A model generated the notes under the pieces. It searched no databases, had not been told where the DNA came from, and worked only from the letters and a program-made list of their open reading frames with translations. From NCBI RefSeq assembly GCF_019219025.1, contig NZ_JAHUWN010000005.1, positions 124,001-188,000 of the forward strand: a DNA stretch of 64,000 bases. Reading direction: 5' to 3'. Below are positions 56,356 to 64,000 of this stretch, piece after piece (position 1 is the stretch's first letter; the number at the start of each line of letters is the position of its first letter). The DNA is from Bacillus sp. sid0103. GTDB lineage: Bacteria; Bacillota; Bacilli; Bacillales_B; DSM-18226. The position numbers and the translations under genes are program-made.

Positions 56356-57621
56356 ATGGAATTAACAATTTCAAGTTTAGAAAATATGAAGCTGAAGGAA
56401 CTTTATGAGCTGGCACGCGAATATAAAGTAACCTATTACAGCAAACTAACCAAAAAAGAATTAATTTTTGCCATCCTGAAATCTCGTGCGGAACAGCAAG
56501 GGTATTTTTTCATGGAAGGCGTCTTAGAAATAATCCAATCAGAAGGTTTTGGATTCTTAAGACCAATTAACTACTCGCCAAGCTCAGAAGATATTTACAT
56601 TTCTGCTTCGCAAATCCGCCGCTTCGACCTTCGTAATGGGGATAAAGTTTCCGGTAAGGTACGACCTCCAAAAGAAAATGAGCGTTATTATGGACTATTG
56701 CACGTAGAAGCTGTCAACGGGGAAGACCCGGAATCAGCGAAAGAACGAGTATACTTCCCAGGCCTCACGCCGCTCTATCCTAACCGCCAGATGAATTTGG
56801 AAACGACTCAAAAACATCTTTCCACAAGGATTATGGATGTCATCGCACCAGTTGGTTTTGGCCAGCGTGGATTAATCGTCGCGCCGCCAAAGGCTGGTAA
56901 AACGATGCTGTTAAAAGAAATTGCCAACAGCATTACAACCAACCATCCAGAAGTAGAATTAATCATGCTGTTGATCGACGAACGTCCTGAAGAAGTAACT
57001 GATATTGAGCGTTCGGTTGCCGGTGATGTTGTGAGTTCAACATTTGATGAAGTGCCTGAAAACCATATTAAGGTTGCGGAACTTGTGCTCGACCGCGCGA
57101 TGCGTTTAGTAGAACATAAGCGTGATGTGGTTATCTTGATGGATAGTATTACACGTCTTGCGCGTGCATATAACTTGGTGATTCCGCCAAGCGGCCGGAC
57201 ACTTTCCGGGGGGATTGACCCGGCAGCTTTCCACCGTCCGAAGCGTTTCTTCGGGGCTGCTCGTAATATTGAAGAGGGCGGAAGCTTGACAATCCTTGCG
57301 ACGGCGCTGGTTGATACCGGCTCCCGGATGGATGACGTCATTTATGAGGAATTTAAAGGAACAGGTAATATGGAATTGCATCTCGACCGTTCGCTTGCAG
57401 AGCGCCGGATTTTCCCTGCGCTTGATATTCGTCGTTCGGGAACTCGTAAGGAAGAATTGTTGATTCCGAAGGATCATTTGGATAAATTATGGGCGATTCG
57501 CAAATCAATGTCCGATTCACCAGATTTTGCGGAGCGTTTCTTGAAAAAATTACGCCAGACTAAGTCAAATGAAGAGTTCTTTGCCCAATTAGGGGAAGAA
57601 CTGAAAACACGCCGGTCGTAG
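56356..57621 (+). CDS. rho: Transcription termination factor Rho
   Basis: A 421-residue RNA-dependent ATPase. N-terminal helix bundle, an OB-fold cold-shock-like RNA-binding domain ([20 protein letters not shown]) and the ATPase core with [18 protein letters not shown] (Walker A, about residue 176), Q-loop and [16 protein letters not shown]alker B. Length and order match B. subtilis Rho. The ribosome binding site is weak (GTGGTGC), consistent with low expression. Confidence 0.97.
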   Translation: MELTISSLENMKLKELYELAREYKVTYYSKLTKKELIFAILKSRAEQQGYFFMEGVLEIIQSEGFGFLRPINYSPSSEDIYISASQIRRFDLRNGDKVSGKVRPPKENERYYGLLHVEAVNGEDPESAKERVYFPGLTPLYPNRQMNLETTQKHLSTRIMDVIAPVGFGQRGLIVAPPKAGKTMLLKEIANSITTNHPEVELIMLLIDERPEEVTDIERSVAGDVVSSTFDEVPENHIKVAELVLDRAMRLVEHKRDVVILMDSITRLARAYNLVIPPSGRTLSGGIDPAAFHRPKRFFGAARNIEEGGSLTILATALVDTGSRMDDVIYEEFKGTGNMELHLDRSLAERRIFPALDIRRSGTRKEELLIPKDHLDKLWAIRKSMSDSPDFAERFLKKLRQTKSNEEFFAQLGEELKTRRS

Positions 57622-57681
57622 CTGACTCGGTCAGGGACAAGCCTGGTTCAGGGGCTTGAATAGGTTCCTTTTTCAAAAAGA

Positions 57682-57801
57682 TGCTGATTGGAGCAGAAGG
57701 CGCGAGACTCCTGTGGGAAAAGCTGTCACGGGAGATCCCGCAGTCGCTTAAGCAACGAGGAGGCTCTCCGAACTGCACGCGCCTGAAGCGGAAATCAACA
57801 G
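57682..57801. repeat. Dispersed structured repeat, type F (copy 3)
   Basis: GATTGGAGCAGAAGGCGCGA ... GAAGCGGAAATCAACA, with GACTCCTGTGGGAAAAGC and GAGGAGGCTC. Between rho and rpmE. Confidence 0.87.
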
Positions 57802-57834
57802 GCGCTTTTAAAAAGAAAACCAACAAATCCCAAC

Positions 57835-57863
57835 TTGCAAAAATAGGTTGCCCTTGTTATAAT
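57835..57863 (+). promoter_or_regulatory. Sigma-A promoter of rpmE
   Basis: TTGCAA (57835-57840), 17 bases, TATAAT (57858-57863). A leader of about 90 bases follows before the ATG. Confidence 0.8.
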
Positions 57864-57959
57864 GGGTGCAGTGTGTTTGAAGTATTTTGGTGCTTGTTTT
57901 TGACAGGTACTTTATATAACTCTGTTTCGAAAGATTCAGGGCGGAAGGAGATGAAAAGA

Positions 57960-58175
57960 ATGAAAGCAGGAATTCATCCAAATTATAAAACAGTAACGGT
58001 GTCATGTGCATGTGGTAATACATTTGAAACTGGTTCTGTTAAAAAAGAAATTCGTGTTGAGACTTGTTCAGAATGTCATCCATTCTACACTGGTCGTCAA
58101 AAATTCGCTGAAGCTGGCGGACGTGTTGACCGTTTCAACAAGAAATATGGCATTAAAACTCAACAGCAACAATAA
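57960..58175 (+). CDS. rpmE: 50S ribosomal protein L31 (zinc-binding type)
   Basis: A 71-residue protein [11 protein letters not shown] ... with four cysteines (CAC ... CSEC) that bind zinc, the C+ form RpmE rather than YtiA. The start at ATG 57960 follows GGAAGGAG with good spacing; an ATG at 57951 is inside that site. Positioned between rho and tdk as in B. subtilis. Confidence 0.96.
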   Translation: MKAGIHPNYKTVTVSCACGNTFETGSVKKEIRVETCSECHPFYTGRQKFAEAGGRVDRFNKKYGIKTQQQQ

Positions 58176-58187
58176 TTGTAAAAAAGT

Positions 58188-58220
58188 ACAGGCAAGAAGC
58201 AACTTACTTGCCTGTTTTTT
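58188..58220 (+). terminator. Terminator after rpmE
   Basis: ACAGGCAAG / CTTGCCTGT stem and TTTTTT. Confidence 0.88.
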
Positions 58221-58283
58221 ATTTAAATAAATTGATTTTTTGAAATAGATTTTAAGGATTTGCTAGGAAGGAGACGCCGTTTT

Positions 58284-58901
58284 ATGTATTTAATGAAGCA
58301 GAGCGGATGGGTTGAGGTTATCTGTGGCAGTATGTTTTCTGGAAAATCGGAGGAATTGATTCGCCGTGTCAGACGAGCTCAATTCGCTAAACAAAAGATT
58401 GCAGTGTTTAAGCCGAAAATTGATAATCGCTATCACGATCAACAGGTCGTGTCCCATAATGGATCTTCTTTTCATGCGAAGCCAATTGCTCATTCGGTTG
58501 AGATTCTTCACCATATTGAGGCGGATATCGATATTATTGCGATTGATGAGGTTCAGTTTTTTGATGAAGGAATTGTTCGGATTGTACAGCAGTTGGCTGA
58601 CAGCGGTCATCGTGTGGTCTGTGCGGGTCTGGATATGGATTTCCGCGGCGAACCGTTTGGCCAGATGCCTGCGTTGATGGCGATTGCGGAGTCGGTGACG
58701 AAGCTGCAGGCGGTATGTTCGGTATGTGGTTCACCATCAAGCCGGACGCAGCGCTTGATCGATGGTCATCCAGCATCCTACCATGACCCAGTGATCTTAG
58801 TAGGTGCCTCTGAAGCGTACGAGCCTCGCTGCCGCCACCACCACGAAGTCCCAAAAACGGCGTCATACCGTTCAAGCATCGAGCAAGAAGCAACAAATTA
58901 A
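58284..58901 (+). CDS. tdk: Thymidine kinase Tdk
   Basis: A 205-residue type II thymidine kinase. P-loop [11 protein letters not shown] (residues about 14-24), catalytic DEVQFFDEG, zinc cysteines in CSVCGSPS and in the C-terminal CRHHHE, which here provides fewer cysteines than usual. Start at ATG 58284 with GGAAGGAG upstream. Salvages thymidine. Confidence 0.95.
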   Translation: MYLMKQSGWVEVICGSMFSGKSEELIRRVRRAQFAKQKIAVFKPKIDNRYHDQQVVSHNGSSFHAKPIAHSVEILHHIEADIDIIAIDEVQFFDEGIVRIVQQLADSGHRVVCAGLDMDFRGEPFGQMPALMAIAESVTKLQAVCSVCGSPSSRTQRLIDGHPASYHDPVILVGASEAYEPRCRHHHEVPKTASYRSSIEQEATN

Positions 58902-58943
58902 TACAAAGTGGGTCAGGGTGGATGTAGTTTAGTTTACATAATG

Positions 58944-58956
58944 AGTGCCTGACACC
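58944..58956. repeat. Dispersed palindromic motif (A)GTGCCTGACACC after tdk
   Basis: AGTGCCTGACACC, one mismatch to the family core. Confidence 0.8.
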
Positions 58957-58977
58957 ATAAATAAGCTTTACACTGTA

Positions 58978-59017
58978 AAAACTGTCTGAGAAGGAAATTC
59001 TCGGGCAGTTTTTTTGT
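58978..59017 (+). terminator. Terminator after tdk
   Basis: AAACTGTCTGAGAA / TTCTCGGGCAGTTT followed by seven T. Confidence 0.85.
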
Positions 59018-59053
59018 TTGATTAAGTTTAGTGGTGGGGAATTTTTGTGGGTT

Positions 59054-59270
59054 GGCGGAATCATTGGGGAATTTGGCGGAATCATTTTAGAGTTCGGCGG
59101 AATCCTGGATGGGTTTGGCGGAATAATGATAAGTTTCGGCGGAATCGGGCTGATGATTGGCGGGAAAACTAAGTTTGGTGGGTCCGGCCGAGGATTGGCG
59201 GAATCCACCTGAGTTTCGGCGGAATCCACCTGAGATTCGGCGGAATCCACCTGAGTTTCGGCGGAATCCC
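59054..59270. repeat. Short direct repeats, exact 21-bp period, core GGCGGAATC
   Basis: Starts at 59054, 59075, 59096, 59117, 59138, 59159, then a 38-base step, 59197, 59218, 59239 and 59260. Nine of ten units have GGCGGAAT(C/A). The last full units are almost identical (GGCGGAATCCACCTGAG). It lies in a 457-base gene-free gap between tdk and the lipoprotein gene. Confidence 0.95.
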
Positions 59271-59358
59271 AAGCTGACCCCTGAAAATTAAATCTTGGAA
59301 AGATTTCACTCGTCCAGTTCTAGCTGCCTTCGGGCATGATAGTAATGGGAGGTGTAAG

Positions 59359-59865
59359 ATGCAAAAATTTTGGCTGTTTCTCTCATTAACACTGTTGTTT
59401 TTAGTTAGCGGCTGTCAGAATAATCGCGGAGCCAATCAAGAGGCTTACGACTTGCGAAAAGATCAGACGGCACCGAATTATATGTCTAACCGCGGTAATG
59501 ACCGCAACGCGCCAGCGAATATGTCCAATCGGGGCGAAAATAAGCAGCGGCTCGTCGAGGATGATATTACCAACCAAAATCCTAATTTTCTCAACCTGAG
59601 TCGGACGGGGAGCGGTTCTGAAACGGGCGGCGGTAAAGATACGGGTGAAGACATCAATAAGGCCAAGCAAGTTATTGCTGATTCAAATGAATTTACTTTA
59701 GATTCCGTTTGGATCAATGGTGACCGGATGTGGGTTTCAGTTTATAAAAAAGGAATGCTGTCTGAACAGGGAAAGATTAAAGCAGAAGCACGACTTCACA
59801 AACAACTGGTTCAGGCTTTACCACGCTATAAAATGGAAGTGCGCGTGAAAGAAGATCGCCGCTAG
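59359..59865 (+). CDS. Predicted lipoprotein, possibly YhcN/YlaJ-like
   Basis: A 168-residue lipoprotein with signal peptide and lipobox VSGC (residues 16-19). A low-complexity Asn/Arg/Gly region (residues 20-100, with MSNRG repeated) is followed by a conserved-looking C-terminal domain (DINKAKQVIADSNEFTLDSVWINGDRMWVSVYKKG in parts). The C-terminal pattern recalls the YhcN/YlaJ sporulation lipoproteins, but the assignment is weak. GGGAGGTG precedes the ATG. Confidence 0.6.
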   Translation: MQKFWLFLSLTLLFLVSGCQNNRGANQEAYDLRKDQTAPNYMSNRGNDRNAPANMSNRGENKQRLVEDDITNQNPNFLNLSRTGSGSETGGGKDTGEDINKAKQVIADSNEFTLDSVWINGDRMWVSVYKKGMLSEQGKIKAEARLHKQLVQALPRYKMEVRVKEDRR

Positions 59866-59896
59866 CATGCTCTGATTATCAGGGCATGTTTTTTTG
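59866..59896 (+). terminator. Terminator after the lipoprotein gene
   Basis: CATGCTCTGAT / ATCAGGGCATG with T-run TTTTTTT. Confidence 0.85.
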
Positions 59897-59910
59897 TGTT
59901 GAACCTACTA

Positions 59911-59981
59911 ATGACACTATGTCATTTTTCTATTGACTTGTGACACGATGTCATATATAATCATTTTATGACATGATGTCA
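59911..59981 (+). promoter_or_regulatory. Promoter with three TetR operator palindromes
   Basis: Three copies of TGACA(C/T)NATGTCA lie at 59912-59924, 59941-59953 and 59969-59981. The -35 TTGACT (59933-59938) and -10 TATAAT (59956-59961, 17-base spacer) flank the middle copy, so repressor binding would block RNA polymerase. Confidence 0.88.
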
Positions 59982-60002
59982 CATGCGAATAGGAGAGTAA
60001 TT

Positions 60003-60623
60003 ATGCCGAAACAAACGTTTTTTCACTTACCGAAAGAAAAACAGGACACATTAATTCAAGCTGCTAAAAAGGAATTTTCCAGGGTGCCATTACATGAAGC
60101 ATCCATTGCAAATATTATCAAAAGTGCGGGAATTCCAAGGGGGAGCTTTTATCAATATTTTGAGGATAAAGAGGATGTATATTATTACTTGGTAAATCAA
60201 CTTGCCCAAAAAAATCAGGAACGATTCATTTCAACCCTGAAAGAAAAGAATGGGAATTTATTTGAGACGTTTATTGAGTCTTATCAATTTCTGATACAGA
60301 TCCAAAAAAATCAAGAAGACCAAAATCTTTTTAAAAATGCCTTTTTAAATATGAATTATAAATTGGAGAACACCTTCGCTAATCATGTTTACGAGGAAAA
60401 TCAAAAAAATCAGTTTGTCACTACGATCAACCTAATCAATAGAGAACAGTTAAACATTAAAAATGACCAAGAACTACACTCGATTTTAAAAATTATGGCG
60501 GCTGTCACTTTTCAGAACTTGATTCAAATGATCGTAAAAGAATGGACGGAAGAAGAAGCTTTAGAAAATTATATTGCACAAATTGAGCTGCTAAAAAAAG
60601 GGTTTTATAAAGAAGAGAAATAA
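60003..60623 (+). CDS. TetR family repressor of the adjacent MFS transporter
   Basis: A 206-residue regulator with an N-terminal HTH (residues about 12-55: LIQAAKKEFSRVPLHEASIANIIKSAGIPRGSFYQYFEDKED in parts). Start at ATG 60003 after AGGAGAG. It is cotranscribed with the MFS gene 25 bases downstream and its promoter carries three operator-like palindromes, so it likely represses its own operon until a drug-like ligand is present. Confidence 0.9.
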   Translation: MPKQTFFHLPKEKQDTLIQAAKKEFSRVPLHEASIANIIKSAGIPRGSFYQYFEDKEDVYYYLVNQLAQKNQERFISTLKEKNGNLFETFIESYQFLIQIQKNQEDQNLFKNAFLNMNYKLENTFANHVYEENQKNQFVTTINLINREQLNIKNDQELHSILKIMAAVTFQNLIQMIVKEWTEEEALENYIAQIELLKKGFYKEEK

Positions 60624-60648
60624 AATAAGAATAAGGGGATAGAAAACT

Positions 60649-62163
60649 ATGGAATCATCATTACAACAAAGAAAACCACCCTATTTGATGATTGCGATCT
60701 TATTTGTGGGAGCAATGGTTTCATTTTTAAATAACTCACTATTAAATGTGGCATTGCCATCGATTATGGTGGATTTAAATATTAAAGATTATTCAACGGT
60801 TCAGTGGTTATCGACAGGCTATATGCTGGTCAGTGGGATACTCATTCCAGCTTCAGCATTTTTACTAACACGCTTTTCGAATCGCAGTCTATTTATTACC
60901 TCCATGGTGATTTTTACATTAGGGACTGCGTTTGCAGCCTTTGCACCAAACTTCGGGGTACTACTTACGGGGCGGATGATTCAAGCAGCCGGTTCTTCAG
61001 TAATGGGTCCTTTATTAATGAACATCATGTTAGTAAGTTTCCCGCGTGAAAAACGTGGTACTGCAATGGGGATTTTTGGATTAGTTATGATTACAGCTCC
61101 AGCAATTGGACCGACATTATCGGGTTACATTGTCGAGTATTATGACTGGCGCGTTCTTTTCGAAATGATTTTACCATTAGCAGTTCTTAGTTTATTGTTA
61201 GCTATTTGGAAGCTTGAAAATGTAATGGAACAGAACAAAAGTGTAAAACTTGATTACTTCTCGGTTGTATTATCTAGTATTGGATTTGGTGGGTTACTAT
61301 ATGGTTTCAGCTCAGCGAGTTCGGATGGTTGGACCGATTCCATTGTCTTAACATCGTTAATTATTGGTAGTATCGCATTAGTGGCATTCATTGTTCGTCA
61401 ATTAAAACTAGCAGAACCATTATTGGATTTACGAGTTTACAAGTATCCAATGTTTGCCCTTGGATCGGTCATTTCGATAGTAAACGCTGTGGCCATGTTC
61501 TCGGGGATGATTTTAACACCAGCGTATGTGCAAAGCGTACGTGGTATTTCACCACTTGATTCAGGTTTAATGATGTTACCTGGTGCGATTGTTATGGGGC
61601 TTATGATGCCTGTTACAGGCAAATTATTTGATAAAATGGGTCCGCGTATTCTCGCAGTAGCCGGACTTGTGGTCACAGCAGTATCCACTTACATGCTAGC
61701 AAACTTACAAATCGATTCTACTCACACTTATATTATTCTTGTTTACACGTTGAGAATGTTTGGTATGTCAATGGTGATGATGCCAATCATGACCAACGGA
61801 TTAAATCAGTTGCCAACACGTTTAAATCCACACGGTACAGCTGTTAACAATACAGCTCAGCAAGTGTCTGGTTCGATTGGTACCGCTATTCTTGTTACGA
61901 TCATGAATTCGGTGACAAAAACAGAAGCGACAAGCTTAATGGCTGGTGTTGATCCAACAACACTGACAGAAGCTTCAACTGCATTATTAACAAAGCAAGC
62001 GTTGTTGGCTGGTATTCAGTATTCATTCTATGTAGCCCTTGCCATCAATGTTGTTGCTCTCGTATTAGCGTTATTCGTTAAACGAGTGGATACTAGTGAA
62101 GAAGTGGTTAGTAAGTTAGAGCAGCAGGGGAACACACAGATGAAGCCTGCATCAATTCAATAA
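60649..62163 (+). CDS. DHA2 family MFS multidrug transporter
   Basis: A 504-residue protein with about 14 predicted helices typical of EmrB/QacA exporters. Motif region NNSLLNVALPSIMVDL in helix 1, and RMIQAAGSSVMGPLLMNIM and PAIGPTLSGYIVEYYDWR (motif C) are present. The substrate cannot be read from the sequence. In one operon with the TetR gene. Confidence 0.93.
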   Translation: MESSLQQRKPPYLMIAILFVGAMVSFLNNSLLNVALPSIMVDLNIKDYSTVQWLSTGYMLVSGILIPASAFLLTRFSNRSLFITSMVIFTLGTAFAAFAPNFGVLLTGRMIQAAGSSVMGPLLMNIMLVSFPREKRGTAMGIFGLVMITAPAIGPTLSGYIVEYYDWRVLFEMILPLAVLSLLLAIWKLENVMEQNKSVKLDYFSVVLSSIGFGGLLYGFSSASSDGWTDSIVLTSLIIGSIALVAFIVRQLKLAEPLLDLRVYKYPMFALGSVISIVNAVAMFSGMILTPAYVQSVRGISPLDSGLMMLPGAIVMGLMMPVTGKLFDKMGPRILAVAGLVVTAVSTYMLANLQIDSTHTYIILVYTLRMFGMSMVMMPIMTNGLNQLPTRLNPHGTAVNNTAQQVSGSIGTAILVTIMNSVTKTEATSLMAGVDPTTLTEASTALLTKQALLAGIQYSFYVALAINVVALVLALFVKRVDTSEEVVSKLEQQGNTQMKPASIQ

Positions 62164-62339
62164 ATAAAAGGTGGGATCATCGATAAGGTGATCCCGCTAA
62201 TGGAAAAAGCTTTTTAAAGAGGCGATTTTATCCAAAAATCTCCTGCAAAAAAATTTCCCCCAGGAATTTGGTTTTGACGGTTGTTTTCACCTATACTATA
62301 ATTAGAATGTTATGGACAAAAAATTGAGGTGAATAGACT

Positions 62340-63413
62340 GTGTTTGATCGTCTTCAATCGGTGGAAGATCGCTATGAGAAGTTGAATGAACTTTTGAGCG
62401 ACCCAGAAATTATTAATGATTCAAAAAAATTACGTGAATATTCAAAAGAACAATCTGATATACAAGAAACAGTACAAACGTATCGTGAATATAAAGAAGC
62501 ACGCGCGCAGCTTCAGGATGCGAAAGTGATGTTGGATGAGAAACTGGATGCTGAAATGCGTGAAATGGTGAAGGAAGAAGTTAACGAACTGGAAGCGCAG
62601 ATCGTTGACTTGGAAGCGAAGATGAAGATTCTCTTAATTCCGAAGGATCCGAATGATGACAAAAACGTTATCTTTGAAATCCGCGGTGCAGCAGGCGGGG
62701 ACGAGGCGGCATTGTTTGCGGGGAATTTATACCGCATGTACAGCCGTTATGCAGAAGCGCAAGGCTGGAAGATTGATCTTCTTGATGCGAGCCCAACTGG
62801 TCTTGGCGGTTACAAGGAAATCAGCTTTATGATTAATGGCCAGGGTGCTTATTCGAAATTGAAGTATGAGAATGGCGCGCACCGTGTGCAGCGTGTTCCA
62901 GAAACAGAATCAAGCGGCCGGATTCATACGTCAACAGCGACGGTTGTTTGTTTGCCGGAAGCGGAAGAATTAGAAGTGGAAATCAATGATAAAGATATTC
63001 GTTTTGATGCGTTTGCTTCTAGTGGCGCCGGCGGTCAGTCCGTTAACACGACGATGTCAGCGGTGCGGTTAACGCATATTCCAACGGGGATAGTGGTTTC
63101 GATTCAAGATGAGAAATCGCAGCATAAGAACAAAGATAAAGCGATGAAGGTATTACGGGCCCGTATTTATGATAAGTATCAGCAGGAAGCGCAGGCGGAG
63201 TATGATTCTGTGCGTAAATCGGCGGTAGGGACGGGTGACCGTTCGGAGCGGATTCGTACCTACAACTTCCCGCAAAACCGGGTGACAGACCACCGTATTG
63301 GCTTGACGATTCAAAAACTCGATCAAATTTTGGAAGGCAAGCTCGATGATATCATCGATGCGCTGATTATGGATGATCAAGCGCGCAGGCTGGATAGTGC
63401 CTCTAATGAGTAA
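62340..63413 (+). CDS. prfA: Peptide chain release factor 1 PrfA
   Basis: A 357-residue release factor. It has the GGQ motif in [19 protein letters not shown] (about residue 230) and the codon-reading region [18 protein letters not shown] with the PxT tripeptide. The start is GTG 62340 after GAGGTGAA; no ATG fits. The stop overlaps the prmC start by 8 bases, so PrmC, its methyltransferase, is made with it. Confidence 0.97.
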   Translation: MFDRLQSVEDRYEKLNELLSDPEIINDSKKLREYSKEQSDIQETVQTYREYKEARAQLQDAKVMLDEKLDAEMREMVKEEVNELEAQIVDLEAKMKILLIPKDPNDDKNVIFEIRGAAGGDEAALFAGNLYRMYSRYAEAQGWKIDLLDASPTGLGGYKEISFMINGQGAYSKLKYENGAHRVQRVPETESSGRIHTSTATVVCLPEAEELEVEINDKDIRFDAFASSGAGGQSVNTTMSAVRLTHIPTGIVVSIQDEKSQHKNKDKAMKVLRARIYDKYQQEAQAEYDSVRKSAVGTGDRSERIRTYNFPQNRVTDHRIGLTIQKLDQILEGKLDDIIDALIMDDQARRLDSASNE

Positions 63414-64000
63414 AAAAGTATTTGAAGCTCTTCAATGGGCTTCTTCTTTTTTAGGTCCAGCGAATCGGGATGCGAATGCAGGCGAACTTTTGCTGCGCCA
63501 TTTCACCGGGATGTCGCGCGCGCAATTATTTGCGAATATGCGTGATGAGTTAGCTCTAGGTGTGTGGGAGGACTTTGAAAAAGCGGTTTTTGACCATGTA
63601 GAGGGTGTCCCGGTCCAGTATATTATTGGGGAGGAAGAGTTTTACGGGCGGCCGTTTCTCGTCAATGAAGAAGTGCTGATTCCAAGACCCGAAACAGAAG
63701 AACTCGTCTACGGCGCCCTCCAACGGATCAAACGGCTGTTTAGCACGGAGAAACCAGTCATCAAGCTGGCCGACATCGGAACCGGCAGCGGCGCCATCGC
63801 CATTACAATGAAGTTAGAAGAGACGGAACTTATGGTGTCAGGCACCGATGGCACTATGAAGGCAGTGGAAATGGTGTCAGGCACCAATAGTCCTATGAGG
63901 CCAGTGCTAATGGTGTCAGGCACTGATATTGCGGAGGCGTCGTTGGCTGTGGCGCGGGAGAATGCGGCACGGCTTGGGGCGGAGGTGGAGTTCCTGCAGG
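63406..64000 (+). CDS. prmC: Release factor glutamine methyltransferase PrmC (3'-partial) with tandem repeat insert
   Basis: A partial gene of 198 codons up to the window end, translating from ATG 63406 within prfA. It carries the N-terminal helical bundle with [41 protein letters not shown] and the SAM-binding motif [17 protein letters not shown]. After this the reading frame contains three tandem copies of a 13-residue unit ([32 protein letters not shown]...) before the usual [16 protein letters not shown] resumes. PrmC methylates the glutamine of the GGQ motif in PrfA and PrfB. The frame remains open, so it may be functional. Confidence 0.92.
   Translation, partial: MSKKVFEALQWASSFLGPANRDANAGELLLRHFTGMSRAQLFANMRDELALGVWEDFEKAVFDHVEGVPVQYIIGEEEFYGRPFLVNEEVLIPRPETEELVYGALQRIKRLFSTEKPVIKLADIGTGSGAIAITMKLEETELMVSGTDGTMKAVEMVSGTNSPMRPVLMVSGTDIAEASLAVARENAARLGAEVEFLQ
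63832..63948. repeat. Three tandem 39-bp repeats within prmC containing GGTGTCAGGCACC
   Basis: Units start at 63832, 63871 and 63910 (ATGGTGTCAGGCAC(C/T)). The 39-bp length is a whole number of codons, keeping the frame. The unit core is the same dispersed palindrome found between genes elsewhere in the window. Confidence 0.95.

Noticed and set aside
57681..57959. N-terminal extension of rpmE reaching 57681
   Set aside because: It reads through a type F repeat and the sigma-A promoter; L31 starts at 57960 with a good binding site.

Overview
This window is chromosomal DNA from an aerobic, endospore-forming member of the Bacillaceae. The evidence is gene content and order: ywdI, ywdK, gerQ, hemQ, pta, lipL, rsfA, ywfO, ywgA, ywhB, ywhC, ywhD, pbpG, speE, speB, ywiB, argS, sspH, uvsE, clsB, fadF, rpoE, pyrG, ywjG, spo0F, fbaA, murA2, glpX, rho, rpmE, tdk, prfA and prmC follow the Bacillus subtilis order for this part of the chromosome. 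A Sec-type (clade II) nitrous oxide reductase cluster points to a denitrification-capable relative such as the Neobacillus / B. azotoformans-like lineages. That placement is inference from content only.

Layout. (1) 0-0.6 kb: end of a TerC-family gene. (2) 0.7-8.5 kb: a minus-strand nos operon (nosC, nosZ, nosB, nosD, nosY, nosF, FixH-like lipoprotein) with a divergent Crp/Fnr regulator. Both divergent promoters carry an Fnr box 41.5 bp before the predicted transcription start. (3) 9-15 kb: bacillithiol deacetylase, pyridoxal kinase and a molybdenum cofactor block (mobA, moaE, moaD, moeB), with 5'-truncated remnants of fdhE and of a molybdate/MoeA-type PBP-domain gene. (4) 15-34 kb: housekeeping and sporulation genes plus a consensus parS site. 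(5) 34-48 kb: uvsE, clsB, then a fatty/branched-chain acyl-CoA degradation block (fadF, thiolase, 3-hydroxyacyl-CoA dehydrogenase, two acyl-CoA dehydrogenases, TetR regulator, icmF) with a shared TetR-type operator. (6) 48-58.9 kb: rpoE, pyrG with its CTP-sensing attenuator, ywjG, spo0F, fbaA, murA2, glpX, rho, rpmE, tdk. (7) 59-64 kb: a lipoprotein, a TetR/MFS efflux pair with three operator palindromes, then prfA and prmC.

The most unusual content is intergenic. At least five gaps carry short direct repeats with a 20-21 bp period, each gap having its own core motif. Three other gaps carry 52-bp-period arrays, each unit made of two inverted half-sites. There are also a 43-bp perfect palindrome present twice, about a dozen copies of its 13-bp core GGTGCCTGACACC (three in tandem inside prmC), a MITE-like pair, and two further families of dispersed structured repeats. 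These arrays are the best candidates here for something not yet described. The coding genes belong to known families.
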